This document shows positions 18,425 through 25,232 of a stretch of DNA of 64,000 nt, piece by piece. The notes beneath the pieces were generated by a model, which made no database searches, had not been told where the DNA came from, and saw only the letters and a list, made by a program, of their open reading frames with translations. Numbering within the stretch: the first letter of the stretch is position 1; each line of letters starts with the position of its first letter. Both the position numbers and the translations under genes were made by a program. The DNA comes from an uncultured delta proteobacterium (GTDB taxonomy: Bacteria > Myxococcota > Myxococcia > Myxococcales > 40CM-4-68-19): assembly GCA_903911145.1 (NCBI GenBank), contig CAIWCD010000013.1:248001-312000 (forward strand), read 5' to 3'.

Positions 18425-19660
18425 CTATTCGCGTGCGACCAGCATCGCGATGCCTTCGCCGCCGCCGATGCAGAGCGAAACGCCGCCCTTCTTCGCGCCC
18501 GCGTCCTTCATCGCGTAGAGCAGCGTGACGAGCAGCCGGCAGCCGCTCGCGCCGATCGGGTGGCCGAGCACCACCGCGCCGCCGCGCGTGTTCACCTTCT
18601 TCGCGTCGAGCCCCAGCAACTGGTTGTTGACCATCGCGACGACGGCGAAGGCCTCGTTGATCTCCCAGAGCTCGACGTCGCCTGCACTCCACGTAGCCCG
18701 CCCGAGCGCGCTCTTGATCGCATCGGCCGGCGCGATGGTGAACTCCACCGGTTCGCGCGCCGCGTGTCCGTACGAGACGATGCGCCCGAGGATCTGCTTG
18801 CCCTCGCGCTGCGCCCGCTCGGCGCTCATCAGCACCACCGCGGCCGCGCCGTCGTTGATGCTTGAGGCGTTCGCCGCCGTGATCGTTCCGTCCTTCTTGA
18901 ACGACGGCTTGAGCGCCGGGATCTTGTCGGGCCGCGCATTCTTCGGACCTTCATCCTCAGCCGCGAGAGTGGCGCCCGCGAAGAGATCCTTCGTCGGCAC
19001 GAGCCCCTTGGGGAACCCGCCCTTGCCCGGCAACGGCACGGGCGCAATCTCCGCCTTGAACGCGCCGTCGGTCTGCGCCTTCTGCGCGCGCCGCGTGCTC
19101 TCAAGCGCGTACTCGTCCTGGGCCGCGCGCGAGAACTGGTAGTCGGTCGCGCACTTCTCGCCGCACATCCCCATGTGCATGTCGTTGTACGGATCCCAAA
19201 GTCCGTCGTGGATCATCATGTCCTTGAACTCGGTGTTGCCCATGCGCGCGCCTGTGCGCAGTGCGCTCGAGAAGTAGGGCGCGTTCGACATCGACTCCAT
19301 CCCTCCCGCGACCGCGACGTCGAGTTCGCCGAGTGCGATCGCGCGCGCCGCCTCGATCACCGCTTCGAGACCCGAGCCGCAGACCTTGTTCACCGTCACG
19401 CACGGCACGCTCTTGGGCAGACCCGCGAACAGCGCGGCCTGGCGCGCAGGGGCCTGCCCGACGCCGCCTTGCAGCACCTCGCCCATGAAGACGGTGCCCA
19501 CCTGATCGGCCGCAACGCCCGCGCGCTCGAGAGCGGCAAGGATGGCGACCGAGCCGAGCCGGGGAGCGGAGACGCCTGCGAGCGCTCCCTGAAACGCGCC
19601 GATGGGCGTGCGTGCGGCGCCAACGATGACGACTTCCTGCTTCGAGACGTTGCTGGCCAT
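18425..19660 (-). CDS. Acetyl-CoA acetyltransferase (thiolase)
   Basis: A 411-residue thiolase. Catalytic residues are visible: acyl-accepting Cys in VNKVCGSGLEA near residue 92, His in GHPIGASGCR near 361, and Cys in LCIGGGEG near 392. The closing NEAFA segment (INEAFAVVAM) is present. The enzyme condenses two acetyl-CoA or, with the CoA-transferase genes behind it, cleaves acetoacetyl-CoA. The start at 19660 (MASNVSKQEVVIVGA) is 39 nt inside the open frame and fits the family N-terminus. Confidence 0.95.
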   Translation of the reverse strand: MASNVSKQEVVIVGAARTPIGAFQGALAGVSAPRLGSVAILAALERAGVAADQVGTVFMGEVLQGGVGQAPARQAALFAGLPKSVPCVTVNKVCGSGLEAVIEAARAIALGELDVAVAGGMESMSNAPYFSSALRTGARMGNTEFKDMMIHDGLWDPYNDMHMGMCGEKCATDYQFSRAAQDEYALESTRRAQKAQTDGAFKAEIAPVPLPGKGGFPKGLVPTKDLFAGATLAAEDEGPKNARPDKIPALKPSFKKDGTITAANASSINDGAAAVVLMSAERAQREGKQILGRIVSYGHAAREPVEFTIAPADAIKSALGRATWSAGDVELWEINEAFAVVAMVNNQLLGLDAKKVNTRGGAVVLGHPIGASGCRLLVTLLYAMKDAGAKKGGVSLCIGGGEGIAMLVARE

Positions 19661-19756
19661 GTGGATGCCTCCGATGAAGTCGCGCGCTGTAGAGCGCAAG
19701 AGGCAGTCGGCGTCAAGGCACCGGCACGGCAGCGACGGCCCGCGAGCGACGTTTCG

Positions 19757-19765
19757 TGCTACAGG
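19757..19765 (+). promoter_or_regulatory. Extended -10-like TGCTACAGG before the peptidase gene
   Basis: TGCTACAGG ends 8 nt before the ATG at 19774 and there is no ribosome binding site between them, the same arrangement as at 8433 and 55687. Confidence 0.3.
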
Positions 19766-19773
19766 CGCGACCC

Positions 19774-20730
19774 ATGAGCTATGCGGGCGACCTGACAGTG
19801 AGCGAGTTCGAGGCGCTGCTCGACCAGCGCGGCGGCCCTGCCGTCATCGTGCACGGAGGGGCCGGAACCCCTGCGGACGCCGCTCCCGAAAGATATCTCG
19901 AGGGCGTGCGGCGCGCGGCAGAGGCGGGCCTTCGCGTGCTCGTCGAGGGAGGCAGCGCACTCGATGCGGCGCAGGCCGCGGCGGTTCATCTCGAGGACGA
20001 CCCGACCTTCAACGCGGGCACGGGCGCAGCGCTCACCTCCGATGGCGAGGCCGAACTCGATGCCTCCTGCATGGACGGCGCGACGCTGCTCGCCGGCGCC
20101 GTCGCGTGCGTCAAGACCATCAAGAATCCGATCCTCGCCGCGCGGCGCGTCTGCGATGACACGCCGCACATCCTGATGGTGGGGCCCGGCGCCGAGGCCT
20201 TCGCGCGCGAGTGTGGAATTCCGACGTACGCGAACGAACTGCTCATCACTCCGCAGCAGCGAGCACGCTGGGAGGAGCTGCACAAGCAGGCCGCCCTCGA
20301 GGGAGCGGACGCCGTGCGACGCAAGCTGGGGACCATCGGGGCCTGCGCGGTCGATGGGCGCGCGCACGTTGCTGCCTGCACCTCGACCGGGGGCACCGTC
20401 TACAAGCGGCCAGGGCGCGTCGGCGACACGCCGATCATCGGCGCCGGCACGTTCGCGGATGATCACGAAGCGGCGGCAAGTTCGACGGGCGTGGGCGAGG
20501 CGATCATGAAGGTCTCGATGGCGCGCGCGGCGTGCGTGCGCGTGCGCGAAGGCCACTCACCGCGCGAGGCCGCCGTGGATGCGGTCGGGCTGCTGCGTGA
20601 GCGGGCGCAGGGGGACGGGGGGGTTATCGTCGCCGGTCCCGATGGCCGCCTCGGATGGGCCTACAACACGCCGCGCATGGCGCGAGCCATTATCCGCGCA
20701 GGCTGGCCGAGAGCGCTGGCCGCGGTCTAG
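19774..20730 (+). CDS. Isoaspartyl peptidase / L-asparaginase, Ntn-hydrolase type
   Basis: A 318-residue plant-type asparaginase. The N-terminal VIVHGGAGT motif is near residue 28, NAGTGA near 87, and the autocleavage site is the Thr of GTIGACAVDG near residue 195, which becomes the nucleophile of the beta subunit. STGGTVYKRPGRVGD and GAGTFADD are conserved substrate-side motifs. It removes isoaspartyl residues from peptides and may hydrolyse asparagine. The ATG lacks a ribosome binding site. Confidence 0.93.
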   Translation: MSYAGDLTVSEFEALLDQRGGPAVIVHGGAGTPADAAPERYLEGVRRAAEAGLRVLVEGGSALDAAQAAAVHLEDDPTFNAGTGAALTSDGEAELDASCMDGATLLAGAVACVKTIKNPILAARRVCDDTPHILMVGPGAEAFARECGIPTYANELLITPQQRARWEELHKQAALEGADAVRRKLGTIGACAVDGRAHVAACTSTGGTVYKRPGRVGDTPIIGAGTFADDHEAAASSTGVGEAIMKVSMARAACVRVREGHSPREAAVDAVGLLRERAQGDGGVIVAGPDGRLGWAYNTPRMARAIIRAGWPRALAAV

Positions 20731-20736
20731 CGCGAA

Positions 20737-20771
20737 CTGAATCTTCGTTCATCTCGTGAATTCAGATTCAG
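20737..20771 (+). terminator. Hairpin after the isoaspartyl peptidase gene
   Basis: Arms CTGAATCT (20737-20744) and AGATTCAG (20764-20771) pair, with an inner TTCA/TGAA pair. It lies 6 bp after the peptidase stop. Its position argues for the ttcA start at 20792 rather than an upstream codon inside the hairpin. Confidence 0.5.
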
Positions 20772-20791
20772 AGAGAGGATCGGAAACGGCG

Positions 20792-21712
20792 ATGCAACTA
20801 TCGAACGAGCTGTCGCGCGGGCCGGTCCCTCCGCATGCACCCGACCGACGGCTGGAGAAAAAGCTGCTCCATCTCGCCGGACGCGCCATCGCGCAGTACG
20901 AGATGATCGCCGCGGGCGACCGCATCCTCGTCGGCATCTCCGGCGGCAAGGATTCGTTCGCCCTGCTCTATCTGCTGCAGACGCTGCAGGCGCGTGCCCC
21001 CATCCCCTTCGAACTCGTCGCGGTGAATCTTGACCAGGGCCATCCGGGCTTTCCGGCCACGCAACTCGAGGCCTATCTGCGCTCGCAGCACGTCCCGGTG
21101 AAGATGCTGCGCGAGGACACCTACGCCATCGTCAAGCGGCTCGTTCCCGAGGGAGAAACAACCTGCCCCGTCTGCTCCCGACTGCGCCGCGGCATCCTCT
21201 ACAACGCTGCGCAGGAACTCGGCTGCAACAAGATCGCGCTCGGACATCACCGCGACGATCTGATCGAATCGCTGCTGCTCTCGATGCTCTTCTCGGGCAA
21301 GACGCGCTCGATGCCGCCGAAGTTACAAAGTGACGATGGGCGTAACACTGTCATCCGCCCGCTCTGCCTGACGCCCGAAGATGACATCAAGGCCTTCGCC
21401 GAGAGCGCGCAGTTCCCCATCATCCCGTGCGATCTCTGCGGCTCGCAGGAGAATCTCCAGCGCAAGCGGGTCAAGCGGCTGCTCGCAGAACTCGAGCAGG
21501 ATCACCCGGGAGTGCGCGACTCGCTGCTCGCTGCGATGGGCAACGTCATGCCGGCACACCTGCTCGACGCACGCCTCGCGCAAGGCCCGCGCACAGTGGA
21601 CGATGGCCGCGACCCCTGGTTCGACGATTCGGACAGCTGCGCGAGCGATGCGCCGGCACCCGCGCCGCTCACGCAACTCGGAAAGGCTGCAGCGGGCCGC
21701 GCCGGACAATAG
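20792..21712 (+). CDS. TtcA-type tRNA 2-thiocytidine synthetase
   Basis: A 306-residue PP-loop ATPase. SGGKDS at residues 50-55 binds ATP. CPVC at 125-128, with a third Cys in PCDLCGSQ near 215, are the TtcA-type Fe-S ligands. ALGHHRDD is conserved. TtcA thiolates C32 of tRNAs. The ATG at 20792 is chosen because an upstream start would lie in the hairpin ending at 20771. The stop codon touches a perfect palindrome shared with the convergent mnmA, another tRNA thiolase. Confidence 0.88.
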   Translation: MQLSNELSRGPVPPHAPDRRLEKKLLHLAGRAIAQYEMIAAGDRILVGISGGKDSFALLYLLQTLQARAPIPFELVAVNLDQGHPGFPATQLEAYLRSQHVPVKMLREDTYAIVKRLVPEGETTCPVCSRLRRGILYNAAQELGCNKIALGHHRDDLIESLLLSMLFSGKTRSMPPKLQSDDGRNTVIRPLCLTPEDDIKAFAESAQFPIIPCDLCGSQENLQRKRVKRLLAELEQDHPGVRDSLLAAMGNVMPAHLLDARLAQGPRTVDDGRDPWFDDSDSCASDAPAPAPLTQLGKAAAGRAGQ

Positions 21713-21746
21713 TTTGAGTGCAAATCAAATTGCTTTGCACTCAAAC
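21712..21746. terminator. Palindromic element (site C) between ttcA-like gene and mnmA
   Basis: Arms GTTTGAGTGCAAA (21712-21724) and TTTGCACTCAAAC (21734-21746) pair perfectly over 13 bp around a 9-nt loop. The right arm continues as the family half-site TTGCACTCAAACGATCTGCG. Both stop codons lie in it: the TAG of the ttcA-like gene at its left edge and the TGA of mnmA within its right arm. It is the most complete symmetric copy after site D. Confidence 0.75.
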
Positions 21747-22802
21747 GATCTGCGCGCCCCCCAGCACCGCGTCGCCGCGATAGAAAACAGCGCTCTGGCC
21801 TGGCGCGACGCCGACGGCGGGCTCGTCGAGTTCGACGCGGACCTGCCCCGAATCCGCGAACAACCGCGCTGGGAGCGGGCGGCCGCGATGTCGGATCTGC
21901 ACTTCGCACCGCGCGCCCTCCTCTGGCGGCGCAATCGTCCAGCGCGGACTCGTCGCCTCGAACGCGCGGCGTGACACCTCTTCGTGCGTGCCGACGACGA
22001 CGCGTTGTCGCGAAGCATCGAGCGAGGCCACGTAGAGCGGCAGTTTGCGCGACAGACCGATGCCCTTGCGCTGCCCGACGGTGAAGTGATGCACGCCCCC
22101 GTGCTCGCCGAGCGCGCGGCCGGAGAGATCGACGATCTCGCCCTTCGTCTGCGCGACGCCGTTGCGCTCGAGGAACTTCGGCAACTCCTCGCCGCCCACG
22201 AAGCAGACCTCCATGCTCTCGGGCTTGTCGGCGTTGGGCAGCCCTCGGCTGCGCGCGATTGACCGCACCTCTTCCTTCGTCAAGTCGCCGAGAGGAAAGC
22301 GGACGAGTTGCAGCGCCTCCTGCGTCAAGCCGTGCAGGAAGTAGCTCTGGTCCTTCGCAGGATCGCGCGCGCGCTGAAGCGACCAGGTTCCATCCGACTG
22401 CTGCACGTTGCGCGCGTAGTGCCCGGTCACCAGCGCGTCCGCGCCCAGCTTGCGCGCCCGCTCGAGGAGCCAGTCGAACTTGACGTGATCGTTGCAGCGC
22501 ACGCACGGATTCGGCGTCTCGCCGCGCGCATACGACTGGATGAACGGCTCGATCACCTCGGCGCGAAATCGCTCCTCGGCATCGAAGACGTAGAAGGGAA
22601 TTCCCACCGCCGCCGCAGCACGCCGCGCATCGTAGAGATCATCCGGAGCGCAGCAGGAGCGGCCCGCACGCTCTTTGCCTTCGGGCTGCGAAGTCAGTCG
22701 CAGCGAGATCCCGAGCACGTCGGCAGCCCCGCGAGCATCGGCGCACAGCGCGGCCGCGACGGACGAATCGACTCCTCCACTCATGGCGACGACGGCCGGC
22801 AT
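21741..22802 (-). CDS. mnmA: tRNA-specific 2-thiouridylase MnmA
   Basis: A 353-residue PP-loop enzyme that thiolates U34 of tRNA Lys, Glu and Gln. It has SGGVDSS at residues 8-14, catalytic Cys in NPCVRCN near residue 100 and its partner in EVCFVGG near 199. GQRKGIGL is the conserved loop of the central domain. The length matches the family. CAGGAG lies 7 nt before the ATG. It ends inside the palindromic element shared with the convergent ttcA-like gene. Confidence 0.95.
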   Translation of the reverse strand: MPAVVAMSGGVDSSVAAALCADARGAADVLGISLRLTSQPEGKERAGRSCCAPDDLYDARRAAAAVGIPFYVFDAEERFRAEVIEPFIQSYARGETPNPCVRCNDHVKFDWLLERARKLGADALVTGHYARNVQQSDGTWSLQRARDPAKDQSYFLHGLTQEALQLVRFPLGDLTKEEVRSIARSRGLPNADKPESMEVCFVGGEELPKFLERNGVAQTKGEIVDLSGRALGEHGGVHHFTVGQRKGIGLSRKLPLYVASLDASRQRVVVGTHEEVSRRAFEATSPRWTIAPPEEGARCEVQIRHRGRPLPARLFADSGQVRVELDEPAVGVAPGQSAVFYRGDAVLGGAQIV

Positions 22803-22934
22803 GCGCGCGCTCCTGACAGATGCGAGGCCTTCACGTCAAGAGGCAGGCGCACGCGTCCTTCGCGCCACAGAATGTGGGATAGACGGTCAGTTGTGCGATG
22901 CGCGGCGCGCCGGGTTTGAGCAACTCTACGCGTC

Positions 22935-23483
22935 ATGAATCCCGTTCACCGCACCGCTTCTCTGCGGCTCATTCCGCTCATCGCGCTGCTCATCGCCGGG
23001 TGCGGTGGCCAGGTCTCGGAAGGACTTCCCGCGACGGCGCTTGGTTGCCACGTCGACGGCGACTGCCCGACCAACTTCATCTGCTCGCAGGGTGCGTGCA
23101 ACTACGTCCCGCCCGCCTGCGTGCAGAACAGCGACTGCGGGGATGGCAACGTCTGCACGAACGGGAACTGCGTCAGCGGAAGCGGCGGAGGAAGCGGCGG
23201 CGGCTCAGGTGGAGGAACTGGCGGCGGAGCAGGAGGCGGGAGCGGCGGCGGTTCGTCCCAGTGCACGCCCGACACCTGGACGAACTACGCGCAGGCCGCG
23301 ATCGGCAACGAGTGCGCGAGCTGCCACCACCACTCGAACCTCACCAGCTACACGACCGTCTACGGCGAGCGCAGCCAGATTGCCTCGCGGATCAACTCGG
23401 GCTCGATGCCGCAGGGCGGCTGGAACACGGCGTCAGACCAGTCGCGCATCACCACCTGGATCTCCTGCGGAGCACCACAATGA
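22935..23483 (+). CDS. Lipoprotein with Cys-rich modules and one c-heme site
   Basis: A 182-residue lipoprotein. The signal peptide ends with lipobox I-A-G-C at residues 22-25. Two Cys-rich EGF-like modules follow (CHVDGDCPTNFICSQGAC; CVQNSDCGDGNVCTNGNC), then a Gly/Ser linker of about 30 residues, then a small domain with one CxxCH heme motif in ECASCHHH. No methionine ligand is obvious; a His of HHH may be the distal ligand. It would sit on the membrane as an electron carrier or sensor. Its stop overlaps the start of the four-His membrane protein (ATGA). Confidence 0.8.
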   Translation: MNPVHRTASLRLIPLIALLIAGCGGQVSEGLPATALGCHVDGDCPTNFICSQGACNYVPPACVQNSDCGDGNVCTNGNCVSGSGGGSGGGSGGGTGGGAGGGSGGGSSQCTPDTWTNYAQAAIGNECASCHHHSNLTSYTTVYGERSQIASRINSGSMPQGGWNTASDQSRITTWISCGAPQ

Positions 23484-24112
23484 TCGCGGCTGCACTGCTT
23501 GCGACCGCGCTCGTCTTCTCCGGCGCGGAACACCCGCTGCTCGCCAGCAACGAGCGTCCCTCTGCCGCGGGCGAGTCGTCGTCTGCCCAGGCTTCCCCAT
23601 CGCTCGACTTCGATCTCCTCGGCGATCAGGGCAAGGAGGCCGCGGACCCCCAGGCGCAGAAGGTGCTCAAGGAGATGCAGACGCGCCGCTTCATGCTCAC
23701 GGTGCACCAGACGGCCGGCTTCGCGCTCGCTGGGCTGATGGTCGGAACGATGGTGACCGGGCAACTCAATTACGCCGACAAGTTTGGCGGCCCCAACACC
23801 GGCCGTTACGAGACCATCCACAGCATCTTCGCGATTTCGACGGAAGTGATCTTCGCCGCCACTGGCGCGCTCGCGCTCCTCTCTCCCGTCCCGGTCGCGC
23901 CTCCGAAGGATGCCGGATGGAGCCGCGCAGATGTGCACCGGTTCGGCATGCTCGGCGCGACCGCAGGCATGGTCGCGGAGGCAGGATTCGGCGCCTGGAC
24001 CGCCTCGCGAGAAGGTGCGCCCGACCAGGCCAAGCTCGGCGCCATTCACCTTGCGATCGGCTACACGACGCTCGCGTTCATGATCGTAGCGGTCGGCGCG
24101 ATCGTCCTCTGA
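23480..24112 (+). CDS. Four-helix membrane protein with one His per helix (b561-like)
   Basis: A 210-residue protein with an N-terminal signal or anchor, an acidic linker, and four hydrophobic helices at about residues 75-95, 110-135, 155-175 and 185-208. Each begins with a histidine: TVHQ, TIHS, DVHR and AIHL. This layout is that of cytochrome b561-type proteins, where four helix-borne His ligate two b hemes, but overall sequence identity is not obvious. In E. coli the b561 homologue yceJ is next to yceI; here a YceI gene is next as well, which supports the reading. It overlaps the upstream heme lipoprotein gene by 4 bp. Confidence 0.7.
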   Translation: MIAAALLATALVFSGAEHPLLASNERPSAAGESSSAQASPSLDFDLLGDQGKEAADPQAQKVLKEMQTRRFMLTVHQTAGFALAGLMVGTMVTGQLNYADKFGGPNTGRYETIHSIFAISTEVIFAATGALALLSPVPVAPPKDAGWSRADVHRFGMLGATAGMVAEAGFGAWTASREGAPDQAKLGAIHLAIGYTTLAFMIVAVGAIVL

Positions 24113-24170
24113 TTTAGTTGCATAAGACAACCATTCCCGCACGACACAACGCTGCACCCTGGAGTTCCCG

Positions 24171-24761
24171 ATGACCGCCCTTCCCGCTCGCGCGTTCCGC
24201 CTGCTTCTCGCGTTCGCCCTCCTCGCCGCCGCCGGTGCCCGCGCGGACGCCCCGGCCGATCACGTCCTTTCGCTTGTCTCGCCAGCATCGACGATGCGCT
24301 ACCACATCGTGCACAAGCTCCACACGGTCGAGGCGACCTCGACGGATCTCGACGGCAAGGCGATGTTCAAGGCCGACGGGACGGTGCAGGTGATGGTTCG
24401 CGCGAAGGTCTCCGGCTTCCGCTCGGGCGACACCAACCGCGATGAGCACATGATGGAAGTGATGGAGGCCGCCTCGTTCCCGACCGTGACGTTCAAGGGT
24501 CTGGCAAAGATCCCGCCGCCGGCTTCGTACCCCGCGAAGGCCGACATCGCGGTCGCGGGCGAGCTTGAGCTGCACGGCAAGAAGTTCCCCGAGACGATCA
24601 ACGTCCATGTCGACATGACCTCGGCGACCGCGTGGCATGTCACGGGAACGTTCAACGTCAGCCTCGACAAGTACTCGATCGAGCGCCCCGCCCTTCTGCT
24701 CGTGAAGATCAGCGACGCCTGCGAAATGGCGCTCGACCTCACGCTCGCCGGCGCCAAGTGA
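24171..24761 (+). CDS. YceI family periplasmic protein
   Basis: A 196-residue secreted protein. The signal peptide ends ARA near residue 24. The lipocalin-like YceI domain shows SPASTMRYHIVHKLHTVEATS, the RDEHMMEVMEAASFPTVTFKG signature and a C-terminal VSLDKYSIERPALLLVKI. YceI proteins bind polyisoprenoids such as quinones, which fits a role in the adjacent redox cluster. The stop overlaps the next gene by 4 bp (GTGA). Confidence 0.92.
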   Translation: MTALPARAFRLLLAFALLAAAGARADAPADHVLSLVSPASTMRYHIVHKLHTVEATSTDLDGKAMFKADGTVQVMVRAKVSGFRSGDTNRDEHMMEVMEAASFPTVTFKGLAKIPPPASYPAKADIAVAGELELHGKKFPETINVHVDMTSATAWHVTGTFNVSLDKYSIERPALLLVKISDACEMALDLTLAGAK

Positions 24762-25222
24762 TCCCCGCGAAGAACAGCGCCGCAGCCGCGCTGCGCCTGG
24801 GTTTGCTCGCACTCGCGCTGGCCGGTGGCGCCGCCTGCGGCATCCCCGATCACAGCGCGGTGATGCGGCCCGGGGAGGACTGCCAGGGCTGCCACAACGG
24901 ACAGATCGCGCCCGCGTGGACAGTGGCGGGCACGGTCTTCAGCGATCCGAATGCGCCGCTCTCTGCAGGCATGCCCGACGCACAGATTCTCATCACCGAC
25001 GCGAACAAGCGCACGCTCACGCTGACCAGCAACTCCGGCGGAAACTTCTACACGAGCGAGATGCTCGACTTTCCGATCAAGGTCGAGATCCAGCGCGGGA
25101 CGTGGCGGATGGCGATGGCCTCGTCTCCGGCGAGCGGCTCCTGCAACAGCTGCCACTCGATTCCGAAGGGCACTCCGTATGTGCCCGGGCGACTCTTCAT
25201 TCCGTACCAGCAGCTCCAATAG
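24758..25222 (+). CDS. Diheme c-type cytochrome lipoprotein
   Basis: A 154-residue lipoprotein starting from GTG, with a lipobox-like G-A-A-C near residue 25. Two CxxCH heme motifs are visible: DCQGCHNG near residue 44 and SCNSCHSI near residue 130. The region between them is beta-rich (VAGTVFSDPNAP, ILITDANKRTLTLTSNSGGNFYTSE) and resembles a carboxypeptidase-regulatory or Ig-like fold. The GTG overlaps the YceI stop, so all four genes from 22935 likely form one operon. Confidence 0.8.
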   Translation: MIPAKNSAAAALRLGLLALALAGGAACGIPDHSAVMRPGEDCQGCHNGQIAPAWTVAGTVFSDPNAPLSAGMPDAQILITDANKRTLTLTSNSGGNFYTSEMLDFPIKVEIQRGTWRMAMASSPASGSCNSCHSIPKGTPYVPGRLFIPYQQLQ

Positions 25223-25232
25223 CCGAGCCCAA

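Noticed and set aside
23190-23262. Gly/Ser-rich GGAGGC-type DNA repeat suggestive of a microsatellite
   Set aside because: It is in frame in a lipoprotein and encodes an ordinary flexible linker common in myxobacterial surface proteins.
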